DNA of 61,850 nt from JBCCCJ01 sp039029315 (GCA_039029315.1 JBCCGK010000077.1:1-61850); one strand, 5' to 3'; shown: positions 17,460 through 26,923, numbered from the stretch's first letter. Translations and numbers: made by a program. Notes: generated by a model from the letters alone, not told the origin.

Positions 17460-18023
17460 TCAGGGTGAAGGCCTGGGTCGTCTTCGGCGTGCCCATCTGA
17501 GTGCGCTACTCGCCCCAATGGCCATCACCGCAGCAAGGACATTGAACAGCATGTCCACTGGATCAAATACGCGATTGGGCAGAAATCCCTGAATACATTC
17601 ATCTATTCCCCCTATCAGAGAAGTCAACACAATGGCAACAATGGCTGGGAAGACTACTTTTTTTCCCGCTGCGATGCGTTCAAGCAGGGCTTCATAGATG
17701 AAGATGGCGACTACCCCATATTCGATGAGGTGGGAGCGTTCGGTCGGGATAGACATTCTAACGAATACCAACACATATGCTGCAATGACCCCCAAGGCAA
17801 CGACAAGTTCTGAGTCACTCGGCCGCCGCTTCCAGCCTTGGCTCAGGACAGTGCCCAAAACAAGAAAGCAGCATAGAAGAAACAATCCTGCCCCTATTGC
17901 TTCATGATTGAAAAAGGTATCGGCTAAAGTATTGGCCAGTCCCAGCGTAGAATAAATCGCCAAAACAACAGCCAGGGTCCAGGCCCAGAGTCGTTTTTCT
18001 CGTTTGGAGGTAAATACAGACAT
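17460..18023 (-). CDS. VanZ-family membrane protein
   Basis: A 187-residue protein with five predicted helices. The VanZ-like signature is visible in the last third: IDECIQGFLPNRVFDPVDML followed by NVLAAVMAIG, matching the family's E-x-x-Q...R...D-x-x-x-N pattern. VanZ proteins are linked to glycopeptide (teicoplanin) tolerance in some Gram-positives, but most homologues have unknown roles. The C-terminus is basic (RRRRPRP). It is a single gene, convergent with the ABC/M1 operon. Confidence 0.8.
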   Translation of the reverse strand: MSVFTSKREKRLWAWTLAVVLAIYSTLGLANTLADTFFNHEAIGAGLFLLCCFLVLGTVLSQGWKRRPSDSELVVALGVIAAYVLVFVRMSIPTERSHLIEYGVVAIFIYEALLERIAAGKKVVFPAIVAIVLTSLIGGIDECIQGFLPNRVFDPVDMLFNVLAAVMAIGASSALRWARRRRPRPSP

Positions 18024-18161
18024 AAAGAAATATGAGTGGTCGGGGATGAGAAGCCATTCCCAAGCTATTCAAGAGATGCCTTAGCTCCAAATAGTTGAGT
18101 GACGACTTTGAAGGAAAAAGGAGTTTTGGATCACAGGAACTCAAAGACCGTCAGCCAAACT

Positions 18162-18290
18162 GGGTGTAGGACAAATTGCAGATTTAGCCCTGGATAGTGG
18201 GGTTGTTTCTCATTGTAGGAGAAACGAGGAAAATGCGGAAGAGGTCAGGAGTAGCAAAATCTAATTGGTTCTGCAATTTGTCGTACACCC
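18162..18290 (+). mobile_element. MITE-like element, family 2, with 8-bp target duplication
   Basis: A 129-bp element whose 21-bp ends are inverted repeats with a single mismatch: GGGTGTAGGACAAATTGCAG on the left and CTGCAATTTGTCGTACACCC on the right. It is flanked by direct repeats GCCAAACT at 18154-18161 and 18291-18298. A small internal hairpin GTTTCTC...GAGAAAC is shared with the related copies near 2641 and 50625. There is no coding capacity. It sits 68 bp upstream of the esterase pseudogene. Confidence 0.88.
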
Positions 18291-18710
18291 GCCAAACTTT
18301 TCTGTATGATCTTGCAGAGATAAAACATTACATTTGATGCCTAGGTAAATGATTTTCAATGAAATATCTCATTTTTTCTCTTCCGATCGTGAGTATCCTT
18401 CTTTCCTTCATCTGTAGAGAGGATTCAGCTGCTTCAACACAATCCATCACCACTTTTTATATCCAACAGACAATTGATGGAGAACAAGTTGCGAGAGAAG
18501 TAAGCGTTCATTGGCCGGATAGCTTGGCTCCATCCGTGCGCTATCCTGTCGTGATAGCCTATCATGGAAATCGAGGGGAGAATGATAGATGGGTCCAGAC
18601 ATTGGCTCCCTTTGTGCGTGAAGGAGAGTTTATTGGGGTATATCCTCAAGGGTATGAGAACTCCTGAAACCTCGGCCATGAAGCCTCAAAAGCGGATGAT
18701 GTTGCTTTTA

Positions 18711-18871
18711 GAGACTGTTTTAAAATCTGTCACTAATTTTTTGTATGCGTCTTTTTTCCTCATCCTTCAGCTTTTTTTGTTCTCGTAGCAGCACTATGAG
18801 AACAAAAAAGAGCCTTGTCTGAGAAAAAAATACTCCATAAACATTCTCAGCACAAATCTCAAAACAGTCTC
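18711..18871 (+). mobile_element. MITE-like element, family 1, copy C (inside esterase gene)
   Basis: A 161-bp copy running from GAGACTGTTTTAAAATCTGT to CAAAACAGTCTC. It is flanked by TTA on both sides (18708-18710 and 18872-18874). Removing the element and one TTA restores an open frame reading V-A-F-S-Q-L-I-R across the joint, so this is a genuine insertion with a 3-bp (or TA-type) duplication. The central hairpin is at about 18772-18811. Confidence 0.92.
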
Positions 18872-19259
18872 TTAGTCAATTGATCAGGGAGAGATTATCC
18901 ACTTTTCCTGAAATGGATATGGACAGAATCTATGGCATAGGATATTCAAATGGCTCAGGTATTTTGAATAAGATCGCAGCAGAAGCCAACATTTTTCGCG
19001 CTGTCGCTACCTGTGCCACTCCCATCATAGTGGGACAGGAACCAACGCCTGACACCCAGCCCGTATCGGTCTATCAAATCAGTGGTATGGCTGATCCACT
19101 GATTCCGATCCGTGGGGGCAGGACATGGATTGAATCAGCAAAACGATCCGGATTTTTATGCCAGAATTTGGGCTTTTTTAAGGCAGCAGTGAGTCGGTCT
19201 TGAACAAAAAATAACCGGGTCCAAGTAACACTCTCTGACAAGAATCAGAAGGAAGGCAG

Positions 19260-19308
19260 CCGCGTGCACACATGAACCTTTGATCCATATGTGCAAGCGG
19301 GCTTTTTG
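19260..19308. terminator. Rho-independent terminator between convergent genes
   Basis: The stem CCGCGTGCACACAT pairs with ATATGTGCAAGCGG (19287-19300), with small mismatches, followed by GCTTTTTG. It lies just beyond the esterase pseudogene and before the 3' end of the DUF3857 gene on the other strand. Confidence 0.6.
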
Positions 19309-19318
19309 TCTCTTCAAC

Positions 19319-21250
19319 TCAGGTCCGTCCAGATAAGACCACCTGGATTTTATCTGCTTTGACGATATCGCGCATAAATTGACGATAGTCCTTATATTCC
19401 TCAGCCGGACGCCGGGTCTTGCGCATCATCAAGTGCCGGGTATAGATCAGGACACCTTTTTCTGGCTTGAAATCGATATTGGCGATATAAGTCCCGAATT
19501 CACTCTCAAGCTTGATCGGCATTTCTGGCATACTTTCCAGAATGTATCCGTCAGGTAGCTGATATTCGATCGTATCAGTATCCAGATAAGGATAACGCGT
19601 CACCACGGGCTGTGTTCTATCTTTCACAGCTTTCGGCACCTGATCATATCTTTCCAACTGGTTTGGGGCAAGAAAGAAACGAGATCCACTCGCTGCTGCC
19701 CAATTTCTGGCATCCAACTCATATTGGAAGCGATAGGTCGGAATCCTGGTCATTTTTGTTCCTTCAAACTGATATTGTGTGATGTCAAAACTCTTGGCAT
19801 GAATAGACTTTCGCAACCAGGTCTCGCGTTCCCGTTCGGATCGGCCATCAATGAACTCGGTTAGATTATCCTGCTGAAAACCAGAAGTCTCCACAGATAC
19901 CTGTACCTGTGCATTGCCACTTTTATCCAGCACTACTTTTGCCAAACGATTTTGTCGATTTGTCTCAGGCAAACTGGCTGGCGTTCGCACCAATTTCCCG
20001 CCTTTAGGAGTTACAATCAGGGCATACCTATCCGCTGTAAATTGTCCTAAATATCCAGCTGGAAAATTGTTCACTGTACACTCTAGCCACATGCTATCTC
20101 CCTCATTGGGCACACAAAGGATCGCATGATTGAATTGATTCCCAGAGAAATCTGGCAAAATATCAGTCGCATAATCTCCTGCCTTAATCAGGACAGGATA
20201 GGCCGTAATGTCAATTGCGGCCAACATACTTTTGACATAATTGCTCAAGGCCTTGCAATCCCCATAGCCATTCTTGTACACATAATTGGCATCGAAACTT
20301 TGCCAGCCCCCGATACCAAGCTGAATGCTGACATATCGGGTATTTTCCTGCATATAGCTGTAGAGTTTTTGAATTTTCTCTTCTGGCGTTGACAGATCTT
20401 GGGTGAGTTCCCTGACTGTGCTTGCCAATTCTGCAGGAAGCTTGTCCCGTCCCAGATTCAACTGATGATAAAACATCCCAAAGTCCTTCCAGGATTTGGA
20501 ACTTCCCTTATATCCCTCTATCTCAAATCGACCAGGAGCGAGGTAGACCATTGGCAAAAATTCTCGTGAGGGAGGTCCATATGGTTCCATCTTTGTCGCT
20601 GTCAGATCGGAGACATGCCATTCGTATTGCTTCATGCCGTCCTTATCAGAAATGTCAGGCCCTTCCCCCACATTCAAGCCCTTGTATCTGATTTCCAACT
20701 CTGATGGAGCAACCACCTTCAGGCTGGCAGATTCTACAGATAAGCTCGTATAATTTTGGGGAATCCAATGAGGCAGCGCAAACAAGCCTTTGATGGTCTT
20801 GCGATAACTAAAGCGGATTGTATAGGGAAAGACATTGTGATACAAGGTCGCCACTTTTACCCGAAGATCTGTGGCAAAACTGCTGCCAGTGGCACTCATG
20901 TCTTCGATTTCCTTTGACTTGAGCTTTCTGATTCGATTGCCAAGCTGATCGTAGATCTCTGCCTCCATCTCTCCAATTTTGTCGAAGTCATCATAAGAGA
21001 CCACAAGTTCACCCAATTCCCTGGCTGCCTTCTGATTGAAAATGGTGATAATCCGTTCTTCGTATAACTCAGCGCGCCTCTCGTCTTTGACATGAATCTC
21101 CTTCACATAAGATCGAATCACCCCATGCGCATCTTTCTTCATCTCATCCGAGATCAATAAGGCAGAATAGGATTGGGCGGGGAGATGGGAGAAGGAACCC
21201 AGCAACATCATTAGAGAAATTGCAGAAATAACTGTGGGTAATTGCTTCAT
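19319..21250 (-). CDS. DUF3857 / transglutaminase-like secreted protein, catalytic triad intact
   Basis: A 643-residue exported protein with a signal peptide ending near AQS (residue 27). DUF3857 spans about 40-230. A transglutaminase-like fold follows at about 280-380 with candidate catalytic Cys332 in GYGDCKALS, His375 in FNHAIL and an acidic residue in WLECT. The C-terminal third is beta-rich. Function in this family is not established; these are common periplasmic proteins in Bacteroidota. It is preceded by a paralogue 2 bp upstream, so the two are co-transcribed. Confidence 0.88.
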   Translation of the reverse strand: MKQLPTVISAISLMMLLGSFSHLPAQSYSALLISDEMKKDAHGVIRSYVKEIHVKDERRAELYEERIITIFNQKAARELGELVVSYDDFDKIGEMEAEIYDQLGNRIRKLKSKEIEDMSATGSSFATDLRVKVATLYHNVFPYTIRFSYRKTIKGLFALPHWIPQNYTSLSVESASLKVVAPSELEIRYKGLNVGEGPDISDKDGMKQYEWHVSDLTATKMEPYGPPSREFLPMVYLAPGRFEIEGYKGSSKSWKDFGMFYHQLNLGRDKLPAELASTVRELTQDLSTPEEKIQKLYSYMQENTRYVSIQLGIGGWQSFDANYVYKNGYGDCKALSNYVKSMLAAIDITAYPVLIKAGDYATDILPDFSGNQFNHAILCVPNEGDSMWLECTVNNFPAGYLGQFTADRYALIVTPKGGKLVRTPASLPETNRQNRLAKVVLDKSGNAQVQVSVETSGFQQDNLTEFIDGRSERERETWLRKSIHAKSFDITQYQFEGTKMTRIPTYRFQYELDARNWAAASGSRFFLAPNQLERYDQVPKAVKDRTQPVVTRYPYLDTDTIEYQLPDGYILESMPEMPIKLESEFGTYIANIDFKPEKGVLIYTRHLMMRKTRRPAEEYKDYRQFMRDIVKADKIQVVLSGRT

Positions 21251-21252
21251 CT

Positions 21253-23280
21253 TTATTCGCTTTTCTTCAGGACAATTTGTTCCGCTTGTTTCTTCACAAT
21301 ATGATCAAAAAATGCTTTGACATTCCCATACTCATCCGGCTGGAACTCTGTCTGTTTGATGGATATCTGACTCATCACCTGAACAATTTGTCCGATTGCC
21401 TGAACCTGATACAGGAAACTTCCCCCACCTTCTGGCAAACTGACACGTGTAGCTTTTGGAATTTCATCAACGGTATAGCCTTCGGGGATGGTCAGGTTAC
21501 ACATAAAATTTTCGCGCAAGGGATATCCAAAATCAATCGGATAAGTCCTTTCTTCCAGTTTGAAGGGATTCTCTTCCGTCGCTTCATTCAGCATAGGCTG
21601 GATGTAAATAAACTCCCCAACGATGTTGATATAATCGCTTCCATCAAATTCTGCATTTACTTCCAAAGGTGCATTTCGATCCTCCAATGCTTTCAAACTT
21701 GTTTCGCCTAATTCTACATCTGTCCATCCTTTCAGCATATACTTTTGGACATATTCTTCTTCATCCTTTTCCAGGTCTACAACCCTTTTTCGCGCATTTG
21801 CAGCTTCATATCCTTTGCAGATATGCTTGACTGACCCACTGATAGTTCCGGAGGGATCGAGTTTCAGCTGAAGCATTTTGTTCATGTCCTGCTGAAACAT
21901 CGGCTGAATATTGATCCAGTCTGCTTGCTTTTCATCGACCAAGAATCCCGCCCCATTGAGATCTGCCTTGGGAAGCATGCCCAAAGAGGTAAAATCACTG
22001 ATCGCATCCAGCAAGATTTCCCCTTCGCTCAATCCTGCCAGCACAACCACGTGATTGAATTGGCTGGCGAGTGGATAGATTCTCTGGATTTTTCCATTGT
22101 TCCGGGTGCTGAGAATCACAGGATAAGCAGGGATTCCGGCCTCACGCAACAAGACCAATAGCAGCAAATTGATCTCCCCGCTATTCCCGCTTTTTTGTTG
22201 AAAAACGGTATGAAGGGGTGTTTTTGCCAAATCGCTATAGGTTCCATCCCAATTGGTGGAACTTCGAACAAAGTCATAGATCCAGGCGACTTTTTCGTTT
22301 TGACTTTTGTCAGCCAATGGGAAACCTTTGACGACCTTTTTTAGACGCGTTTGTTTGATTCTCTCTCCAAAACTTTCGAATTCCATGTATTCTTTGGCTA
22401 GCTCTTCCCAGGTGCTCATAACTGTCTGGACAGGTCGATTGGGCCATCGAACATATTGCAGTTGAAATTCTATTGAGGACAAATGGTCGTAGATGGTGGT
22501 CATATAAGGTTCTTCAACAAAGGCTGGGACATGATCCAGGACATAGATTGATTCTACTCCCTTAAAGCGGACTGTCTCATTTCTTACATTAGTCGTAACC
22601 GGGCCCCCAAAAGTCGAAGATGATCTTGTAGAAGTAGAAAAATTCACAGAACTATTAAAGGGAATATTCTGTTTGTCAGTCAGTTGCAGATTCCCCTTGA
22701 ACAATGGAACAAAGGAGAACCATTCGGGAATTCTGGTCTTGTATTCACTATGAGCGACAGGATAAGAGGTTTGGAAATACCAGGGGCGAATATGGGAAAA
22801 ATTATCATAGGTGATGGTGTAGGAAAACTCAATCACCGAGCCTTCTTTGGCTTGAGGAAGATTGAATTTGGTGGACTTGTATCCATCATTCATTTTTTCT
22901 GTTAGGATTTCTTTCTTTTCCAGTTTGATACTCTTGGGTTTGTCGCCATCAAGATAGTAGGTTGTTCCCTTGATATTGGTGATTTTCCCGGAGTGAACCC
23001 ATATTTCATGTTCTGACAGATCTAAGGCTGATTCTTTAAAGATTTTTACCCGACGATAGCGTTTATAAATCAGGTTTATAGAGTTACTATTGACATTGAT
23101 ATCCGCTTCGCCATAATCGTTCAAGATCACGGCTCCAGCCTCCGGATCTTGTGCATATTCTGTCATTTGGAGTTCCTGTTTGATCAGGCTCAGGTCTGTT
23201 TTAGGGAGTTGTGCGTGAACAACAGATAGGAGGATTGCTCCCAAAAAGATGGGAAAGAGAAAAGCTGATTTGTGAATCAT
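21253..23280 (-). CDS. DUF3857 / transglutaminase-like secreted protein, catalytic Cys missing
   Basis: A 675-residue paralogue of the next gene, with a signal peptide ending near VHAQ (residue 24), DUF3857 at about 55-260 and a transglutaminase-like region at about 325-430. Where the sister protein has GDCK, this one has KSGNSGEIN (about 363-371), so the nucleophilic Cys is absent although FNH (about 410) and an Asp in LLDAISD remain. It is probably a non-catalytic structural or binding partner of the sister protein. It is the first gene of the two-gene operon. Confidence 0.86.
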   Translation of the reverse strand: MIHKSAFLFPIFLGAILLSVVHAQLPKTDLSLIKQELQMTEYAQDPEAGAVILNDYGEADINVNSNSINLIYKRYRRVKIFKESALDLSEHEIWVHSGKITNIKGTTYYLDGDKPKSIKLEKKEILTEKMNDGYKSTKFNLPQAKEGSVIEFSYTITYDNFSHIRPWYFQTSYPVAHSEYKTRIPEWFSFVPLFKGNLQLTDKQNIPFNSSVNFSTSTRSSSTFGGPVTTNVRNETVRFKGVESIYVLDHVPAFVEEPYMTTIYDHLSSIEFQLQYVRWPNRPVQTVMSTWEELAKEYMEFESFGERIKQTRLKKVVKGFPLADKSQNEKVAWIYDFVRSSTNWDGTYSDLAKTPLHTVFQQKSGNSGEINLLLLVLLREAGIPAYPVILSTRNNGKIQRIYPLASQFNHVVVLAGLSEGEILLDAISDFTSLGMLPKADLNGAGFLVDEKQADWINIQPMFQQDMNKMLQLKLDPSGTISGSVKHICKGYEAANARKRVVDLEKDEEEYVQKYMLKGWTDVELGETSLKALEDRNAPLEVNAEFDGSDYINIVGEFIYIQPMLNEATEENPFKLEERTYPIDFGYPLRENFMCNLTIPEGYTVDEIPKATRVSLPEGGGSFLYQVQAIGQIVQVMSQISIKQTEFQPDEYGNVKAFFDHIVKKQAEQIVLKKSE

Positions 23281-23453
23281 TTGGTAGGATGGTGTGAATG
23301 GTTATTGTGCTAAAAATTGTGCTTGTTTATTATTACATACTAATGAAGATAAAGAATAAAGGGATATTCCACAAAAATATTCTATTTACCAGCTAGATAC
23401 GAATATGATCGCATCTGGTTGTACGAAGCCTAAAAAAATTCCTACATTCGTTC

Positions 23454-24191
23454 ATGCAATGTCATCAATTTGATACCGCAAAATTATTAGGAAAACATGC
23501 CGCACAGCAGGCGATTTCATCGATTCAAGCAGTCCTGAAGATTCGTTCCAGTGCGCACATTATCCTTGCCACGGGTGCCAGTCAGTTTGAGATGTTGGCA
23601 CACCTCATTCAGGCAGAAGGAATCGATTGGAGTAGGGTAGTGGCCTTCCATTTGGACGAATATCTGAACCTCGCATCCAGTCATCCTGCAAGTTTTCGCA
23701 AATACCTAAAGGATCGATTTGTAGATCAATTGCCCACACTGGGGGCTTTTCACTACATCCGTGGCGATGCGCCTGATCCCGTCCTTGAATGCAAGCGGGT
23801 AGGAGCCATCTTGCAGCAACATCCGATAGATGTAGCCATGATCGGGATTGGAGAGAATGGCCATTTGGCGTTCAATGACCCGCCAGCGGATGTCGTAACA
23901 GAAGAACCGTATATTGTCGTGGAGCTGGATCAGGCCTGTCGAAAGCAACAATTGGGAGAAGGATGGTTCCCTGACCTCGCCTCAGTCCCCACACATGCCA
24001 TTTCGATGAGTATGCAACAGATTCTCAAAAGTACCCAACTGATAGTTTCTGTGCCTGATGCCCGGAAGGCTGTAGCTGTCCAACAAGCGGTCGAAGGCCC
24101 TCTTACCCCTCATTGTCCTGCTTCATTCTTGCAGCAACATTCCAACTGTATGCTATATTTGGACAATTATTCCGCATCTTTACTGTCATAG
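23454..24191 (+). CDS. nagB: Glucosamine-6-phosphate deaminase (NagB family)
   Basis: A 245-residue enzyme of the glucosamine-6-phosphate isomerase/6-phosphogluconolactonase superfamily. ATGAS near residue 40 forms the phosphate loop, HLDEYLNL (Asp68) carries the general base, and GIGENGHLAFNDP (131-143) has the catalytic Glu134 and His137. It is predicted to convert glucosamine-6-phosphate to fructose-6-phosphate plus ammonia in amino sugar catabolism. It is slightly shorter than E. coli NagB and lacks its C-terminal allosteric tail. The two following genes are close (39 and 24 bp), suggesting one transcript. Confidence 0.85.
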   Translation: MQCHQFDTAKLLGKHAAQQAISSIQAVLKIRSSAHIILATGASQFEMLAHLIQAEGIDWSRVVAFHLDEYLNLASSHPASFRKYLKDRFVDQLPTLGAFHYIRGDAPDPVLECKRVGAILQQHPIDVAMIGIGENGHLAFNDPPADVVTEEPYIVVELDQACRKQQLGEGWFPDLASVPTHAISMSMQQILKSTQLIVSVPDARKAVAVQQAVEGPLTPHCPASFLQQHSNCMLYLDNYSASLLS

Positions 24192-24230
24192 CGTTCTCTA
24201 TTTTTACCCTCCTGATTATTGCTCAAGATT

Positions 24231-24989
24231 ATGAAACATCTATTCCTTTTTTCCTGCTTACTCGCCAGTATTCTGCTCAGTTCCAGCAGTCAAATCGTAC
24301 CAAAAGTCCCAAGCAGCAGCCTTGTAGGCGCCTGGATGTTAGAGACTGTCAATGGTGAACCCATTTCGGAGGAGGGAAGACAGATTGTTCGAATTATTTC
24401 CGACACATACACCATGGAAGCCAGCTACAATTTGGTGGACAAAACCTTTGAATACGCCACTGGTGGGCCTTATACGTTTGATGGAGAGAAAGGACTGTTC
24501 ACCACGGATTACCATTCTCAGCAAAGTGATCTGGTTGGCACAAGGAGAGCGGTGAGCATACAGATCGAGGATGGCCAGGCATCTGTGTCCGGAAAAGGCC
24601 CTTCAGGGGAAGAATTTTCTTCAAGCTGGAAACAACTGGACCAGGCCAATACGCCATTGTCCGGTTCCTGGCGAATCAGTGAACGCATGCGAGATGACAA
24701 CATGGTTCCGATGAAGCGCGGTCCCAGAAAGACCATCAAGATTCTTTCTGGTAGCCGATTTCAATGGGCTGCCATGAATACTGAAACCAAACAATTCATG
24801 GGCACAGGCGGAGGAAGTTATACATTTGAGAATGGTCAGTACACTGAAACCATTGAGTTTTTCTCCAGAGACAACAGTCGTGTCGGGATGAGTCTGGGAT
24901 TTCAAGGCAAAGTCGTAGACGATGCCTGGCACCATAGCGGCAAGAGCAGCAAGGGAAATCCCATCAAGGAAATTTGGCGACAAGAATAA
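24231..24989 (+). CDS. Secreted two-repeat lipocalin-like protein, unknown function
   Basis: A 252-residue protein from ATG 24231 with a signal peptide (KHLFLFSCLLASILLSSSSQ). It contains two similar halves: SSLVGAWMLETVNGEP... and TPLSGSWRISERMRDDN..., each followed by a beta-rich stretch with GGxYTF (TGGPYTFDG near 90, GGGSYTFENG near 190). The pattern is that of a duplicated small beta-barrel (lipocalin-like). The ATG 12 bp upstream would only add MLKI. It lies between nagB and a VCBS-repeat gene. No function can be assigned. Confidence 0.75.
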   Translation: MKHLFLFSCLLASILLSSSSQIVPKVPSSSLVGAWMLETVNGEPISEEGRQIVRIISDTYTMEASYNLVDKTFEYATGGPYTFDGEKGLFTTDYHSQQSDLVGTRRAVSIQIEDGQASVSGKGPSGEEFSSSWKQLDQANTPLSGSWRISERMRDDNMVPMKRGPRKTIKILSGSRFQWAAMNTETKQFMGTGGGSYTFENGQYTETIEFFSRDNSRVGMSLGFQGKVVDDAWHHSGKSSKGNPIKEIWRQE

Positions 24990-25013
24990 TCCTTCACCAA
25001 GCTCCTCTAACTC

Positions 25014-26195
25014 ATGACAATCTCTTCGATTTCTCCCTATCTGTGCCTCATGTTGGCACAATGCCTTCTGGGCTGCCAAGCGCCCAATATTTCTGCCCAG
25101 GAACGATCCGACCTCTCCTTCAGCCCTCAATTGTTGCTCAAAGACAACAATGAGGCTTGTACCCTTATGGATGTCAATCAGGATGGTCTTCTGGATGTGG
25201 TTGCAGGGAGAATGTGGTATGCTGCACCGGACTTTATCCCAAGCCCAGTGCGGCCCATTGCCCTTCACGGACAGGATTATGCACAAAACAATGGAGAATA
25301 TAGTTGGGATGTAGATCAGGATGGGTGGCCAGATATTGTTGCAACAGGCTGGGAAGATCCACATATCCGTTGGTACAAAAATCCAGGACCTGAAATCCTC
25401 AAGAAAGGTCTGGAATGGACAGGGAAGCCATTGGCAGATACCAAAAATACACGATCCGAAGCGGGATATATGGTAGATTTGGATGGTGATGGAGTTCCTG
25501 AATACATCATGAATAGCTGGGATAAGAGCTTGCCATTTTCCATCTGGCGGCTGGATCAGAATGTATTTGGAGAGCCTGTGATGACGGGCAGTATCATTGG
25601 CTCACACAACAGCCACGGTGTCGGATTTGGAGATGTGAATGGAGACGGTCGTACGGATGTGCTCTTTGATCAGGGTTGGTATGAACAACCTGCTGAAGAT
25701 ATCTGGGCAGGAAACTGGCGTTTGCATGCCGATTGGCAGCTGGATCGCTCCAGTTGTCCGATGCAAGTGGTAGATCTGAATGGAGATGGACGCAATGACA
25801 TCATCTGGGGAAAGGGACATGATTACGGCCTCTTTTGGGAAGAGCAAGGCGTACCCATCGGCGATTCGACAACATGGACACGTCATGTGATCGATGAATC
25901 ATGGTCACAGGTTCACGCCATGATTTGGACAGATTTGGATGGCGATGGACAGGGAGAACTGCTCACAGGCAAGCGGATTTATGCACACAGTGGCAAAGAT
26001 CCCGGAGCAGAAGATCCTGCGCATATCTTCCGCTACGTCTGGAATGCAGAAAAACAACGCTTTCGAAAAGAGGCCCTCACAGAAGGTCCCATTGGGACGG
26101 GTTTGTTCATTCGGGTCGCAGATTTGAATGCAGACAACAAAGCAGATATTGTGGTAGCTGGCAAAACCGGCACCTATATTCTTTGGCAAAAATGA
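25014..26195 (+). CDS. FG-GAP/VCBS-repeat secreted protein
   Basis: A 393-residue exported protein with a signal sequence and possible lipobox (LLGCQAP, Cys near 21). At least seven calcium-binding beta-propeller repeats of the DxNxDGxxDIV type are visible: DVNQDGLLDVV, DVDQDGWPDIV, DLDGDGVPEYI, DVNGDGRTDVL, DLNGDGRNDII, DLDGDGQGELL and DLNADNKADIV. This gives a seven-bladed propeller, common in Bacteroidota surface or periplasmic proteins that bind glycans or other proteins. It is the last gene of the probable nagB operon. Confidence 0.88.
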   Translation: MTISSISPYLCLMLAQCLLGCQAPNISAQERSDLSFSPQLLLKDNNEACTLMDVNQDGLLDVVAGRMWYAAPDFIPSPVRPIALHGQDYAQNNGEYSWDVDQDGWPDIVATGWEDPHIRWYKNPGPEILKKGLEWTGKPLADTKNTRSEAGYMVDLDGDGVPEYIMNSWDKSLPFSIWRLDQNVFGEPVMTGSIIGSHNSHGVGFGDVNGDGRTDVLFDQGWYEQPAEDIWAGNWRLHADWQLDRSSCPMQVVDLNGDGRNDIIWGKGHDYGLFWEEQGVPIGDSTTWTRHVIDESWSQVHAMIWTDLDGDGQGELLTGKRIYAHSGKDPGAEDPAHIFRYVWNAEKQRFRKEALTEGPIGTGLFIRVADLNADNKADIVVAGKTGTYILWQK

Positions 26196-26233
26196 CTCCC
26201 CAGATTATGCGCTGATCAGCAACTCGGTATTCC

Positions 26234-26695
26234 CTATGGATGCTTGTGGTATACTTTCGCCACGATTCTCCACCCACTCTCAAATTTAAGAAGAGACAGA
26301 TAGTCTGTGTAAATATGTTTGCCCTTTCGGGATAGTTCTACCTTGACTGTTGCGGCACCACCTGTGATATCGACCTGAGAAAAGCGATGTTCCCATTGAT
26401 TACCAGCCGGATCAAAGTCAAGCTTGTTTTTGCGTTTTTTGACACTTGACACCCACTCTTCAATGGGATATTTGTCAATCTCTTCTCCTTTAGCGGAAAA
26501 AATCGCGAAATCGGGATGGAAGCCCGCTTGCATTGCCTCCGGATTGAGTTCATTGAAGGCTCCATGAATATAAGACTGAAGCACGACTGCTTCTACCTCC
26601 TTCTTGGAAGCAGAGTCAGTCTGATGGTGCAGAAAGGCCAAGGTCGAACATGCCAGTAAGCCCACAAATAAGGGAAGCAGGGAGTTGCTTGTCAT
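26234..26695 (-). CDS. NTF2-like protein (Lumazine_bd_2 type), exported
   Basis: A 153-residue protein with a signal peptide (about 1-28) followed by one NTF2-like fold: VVLQSYIHGAFNELNPEAM, HPDFAIFSAKG, YPIEEW and TDYLSLLKFESGWRIVAKVYHKHP. This matches the putative lumazine-binding/NTF2 family frequent in Bacteroidota. There are no catalytic residues I can assign. It is a single gene, convergent with the VCBS gene. Confidence 0.8.
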   Translation of the reverse strand: MTSNSLLPLFVGLLACSTLAFLHHQTDSASKKEVEAVVLQSYIHGAFNELNPEAMQAGFHPDFAIFSAKGEEIDKYPIEEWVSSVKKRKNKLDFDPAGNQWEHRFSQVDITGGAATVKVELSRKGKHIYTDYLSLLKFESGWRIVAKVYHKHP

Positions 26696-26923
26696 AAGTC
26701 AAAGCGAATTAGAAATAATGGTGAAAGAAGAGGAAAGCCTTGTACACACTCAAATTGGAGAAGAAAGATGGAAAAGCCATCAGCCCAAATTGCGAATTCT
26801 TCCCACTGTGTTGGAATCCCTGAAACAGAAGTAGCAGATTATTTTGGTTGATAGGTAGAATGATCGCAATCCTTCAGGGAATAAAATCGTACTTTTTCCA
26901 TAACCTATCCAACATGCTTACTT

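Larger units (their letters stand above)
18359..19310 (+). pseudogene. Secreted esterase (PHB depolymerase/feruloyl esterase-like), broken
   Basis: The first part (from ATG 18359) has a signal peptide and an alpha/beta-hydrolase start: YPVVIAYHGNRGE, then FIGVYPQGYENS. The frame stops at TGA 18665-18667 where homologues normally have Trp, and continues as NLGHEASKADDVAF. It is then split by a family 1 element (18711-18871). Beyond the element the same frame resumes as SQLIRERLSTFPEMD and reaches the nucleophile elbow GYSNGS (about 18943) and SGMADPLIP. After 19150 the reading frame slips at least twice: ARIWAFL continues in another frame, then KITGSK, then VTLSDKNQKEGSRVH in a third. The gene is therefore inactive, with several independent lesions. 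Confidence 0.88.

Noticed and set aside
17460..18023. Glycopeptide-resistance determinant (VanZ)
   Set aside because: No van cluster is present, and VanZ-like proteins are widespread without a resistance role.
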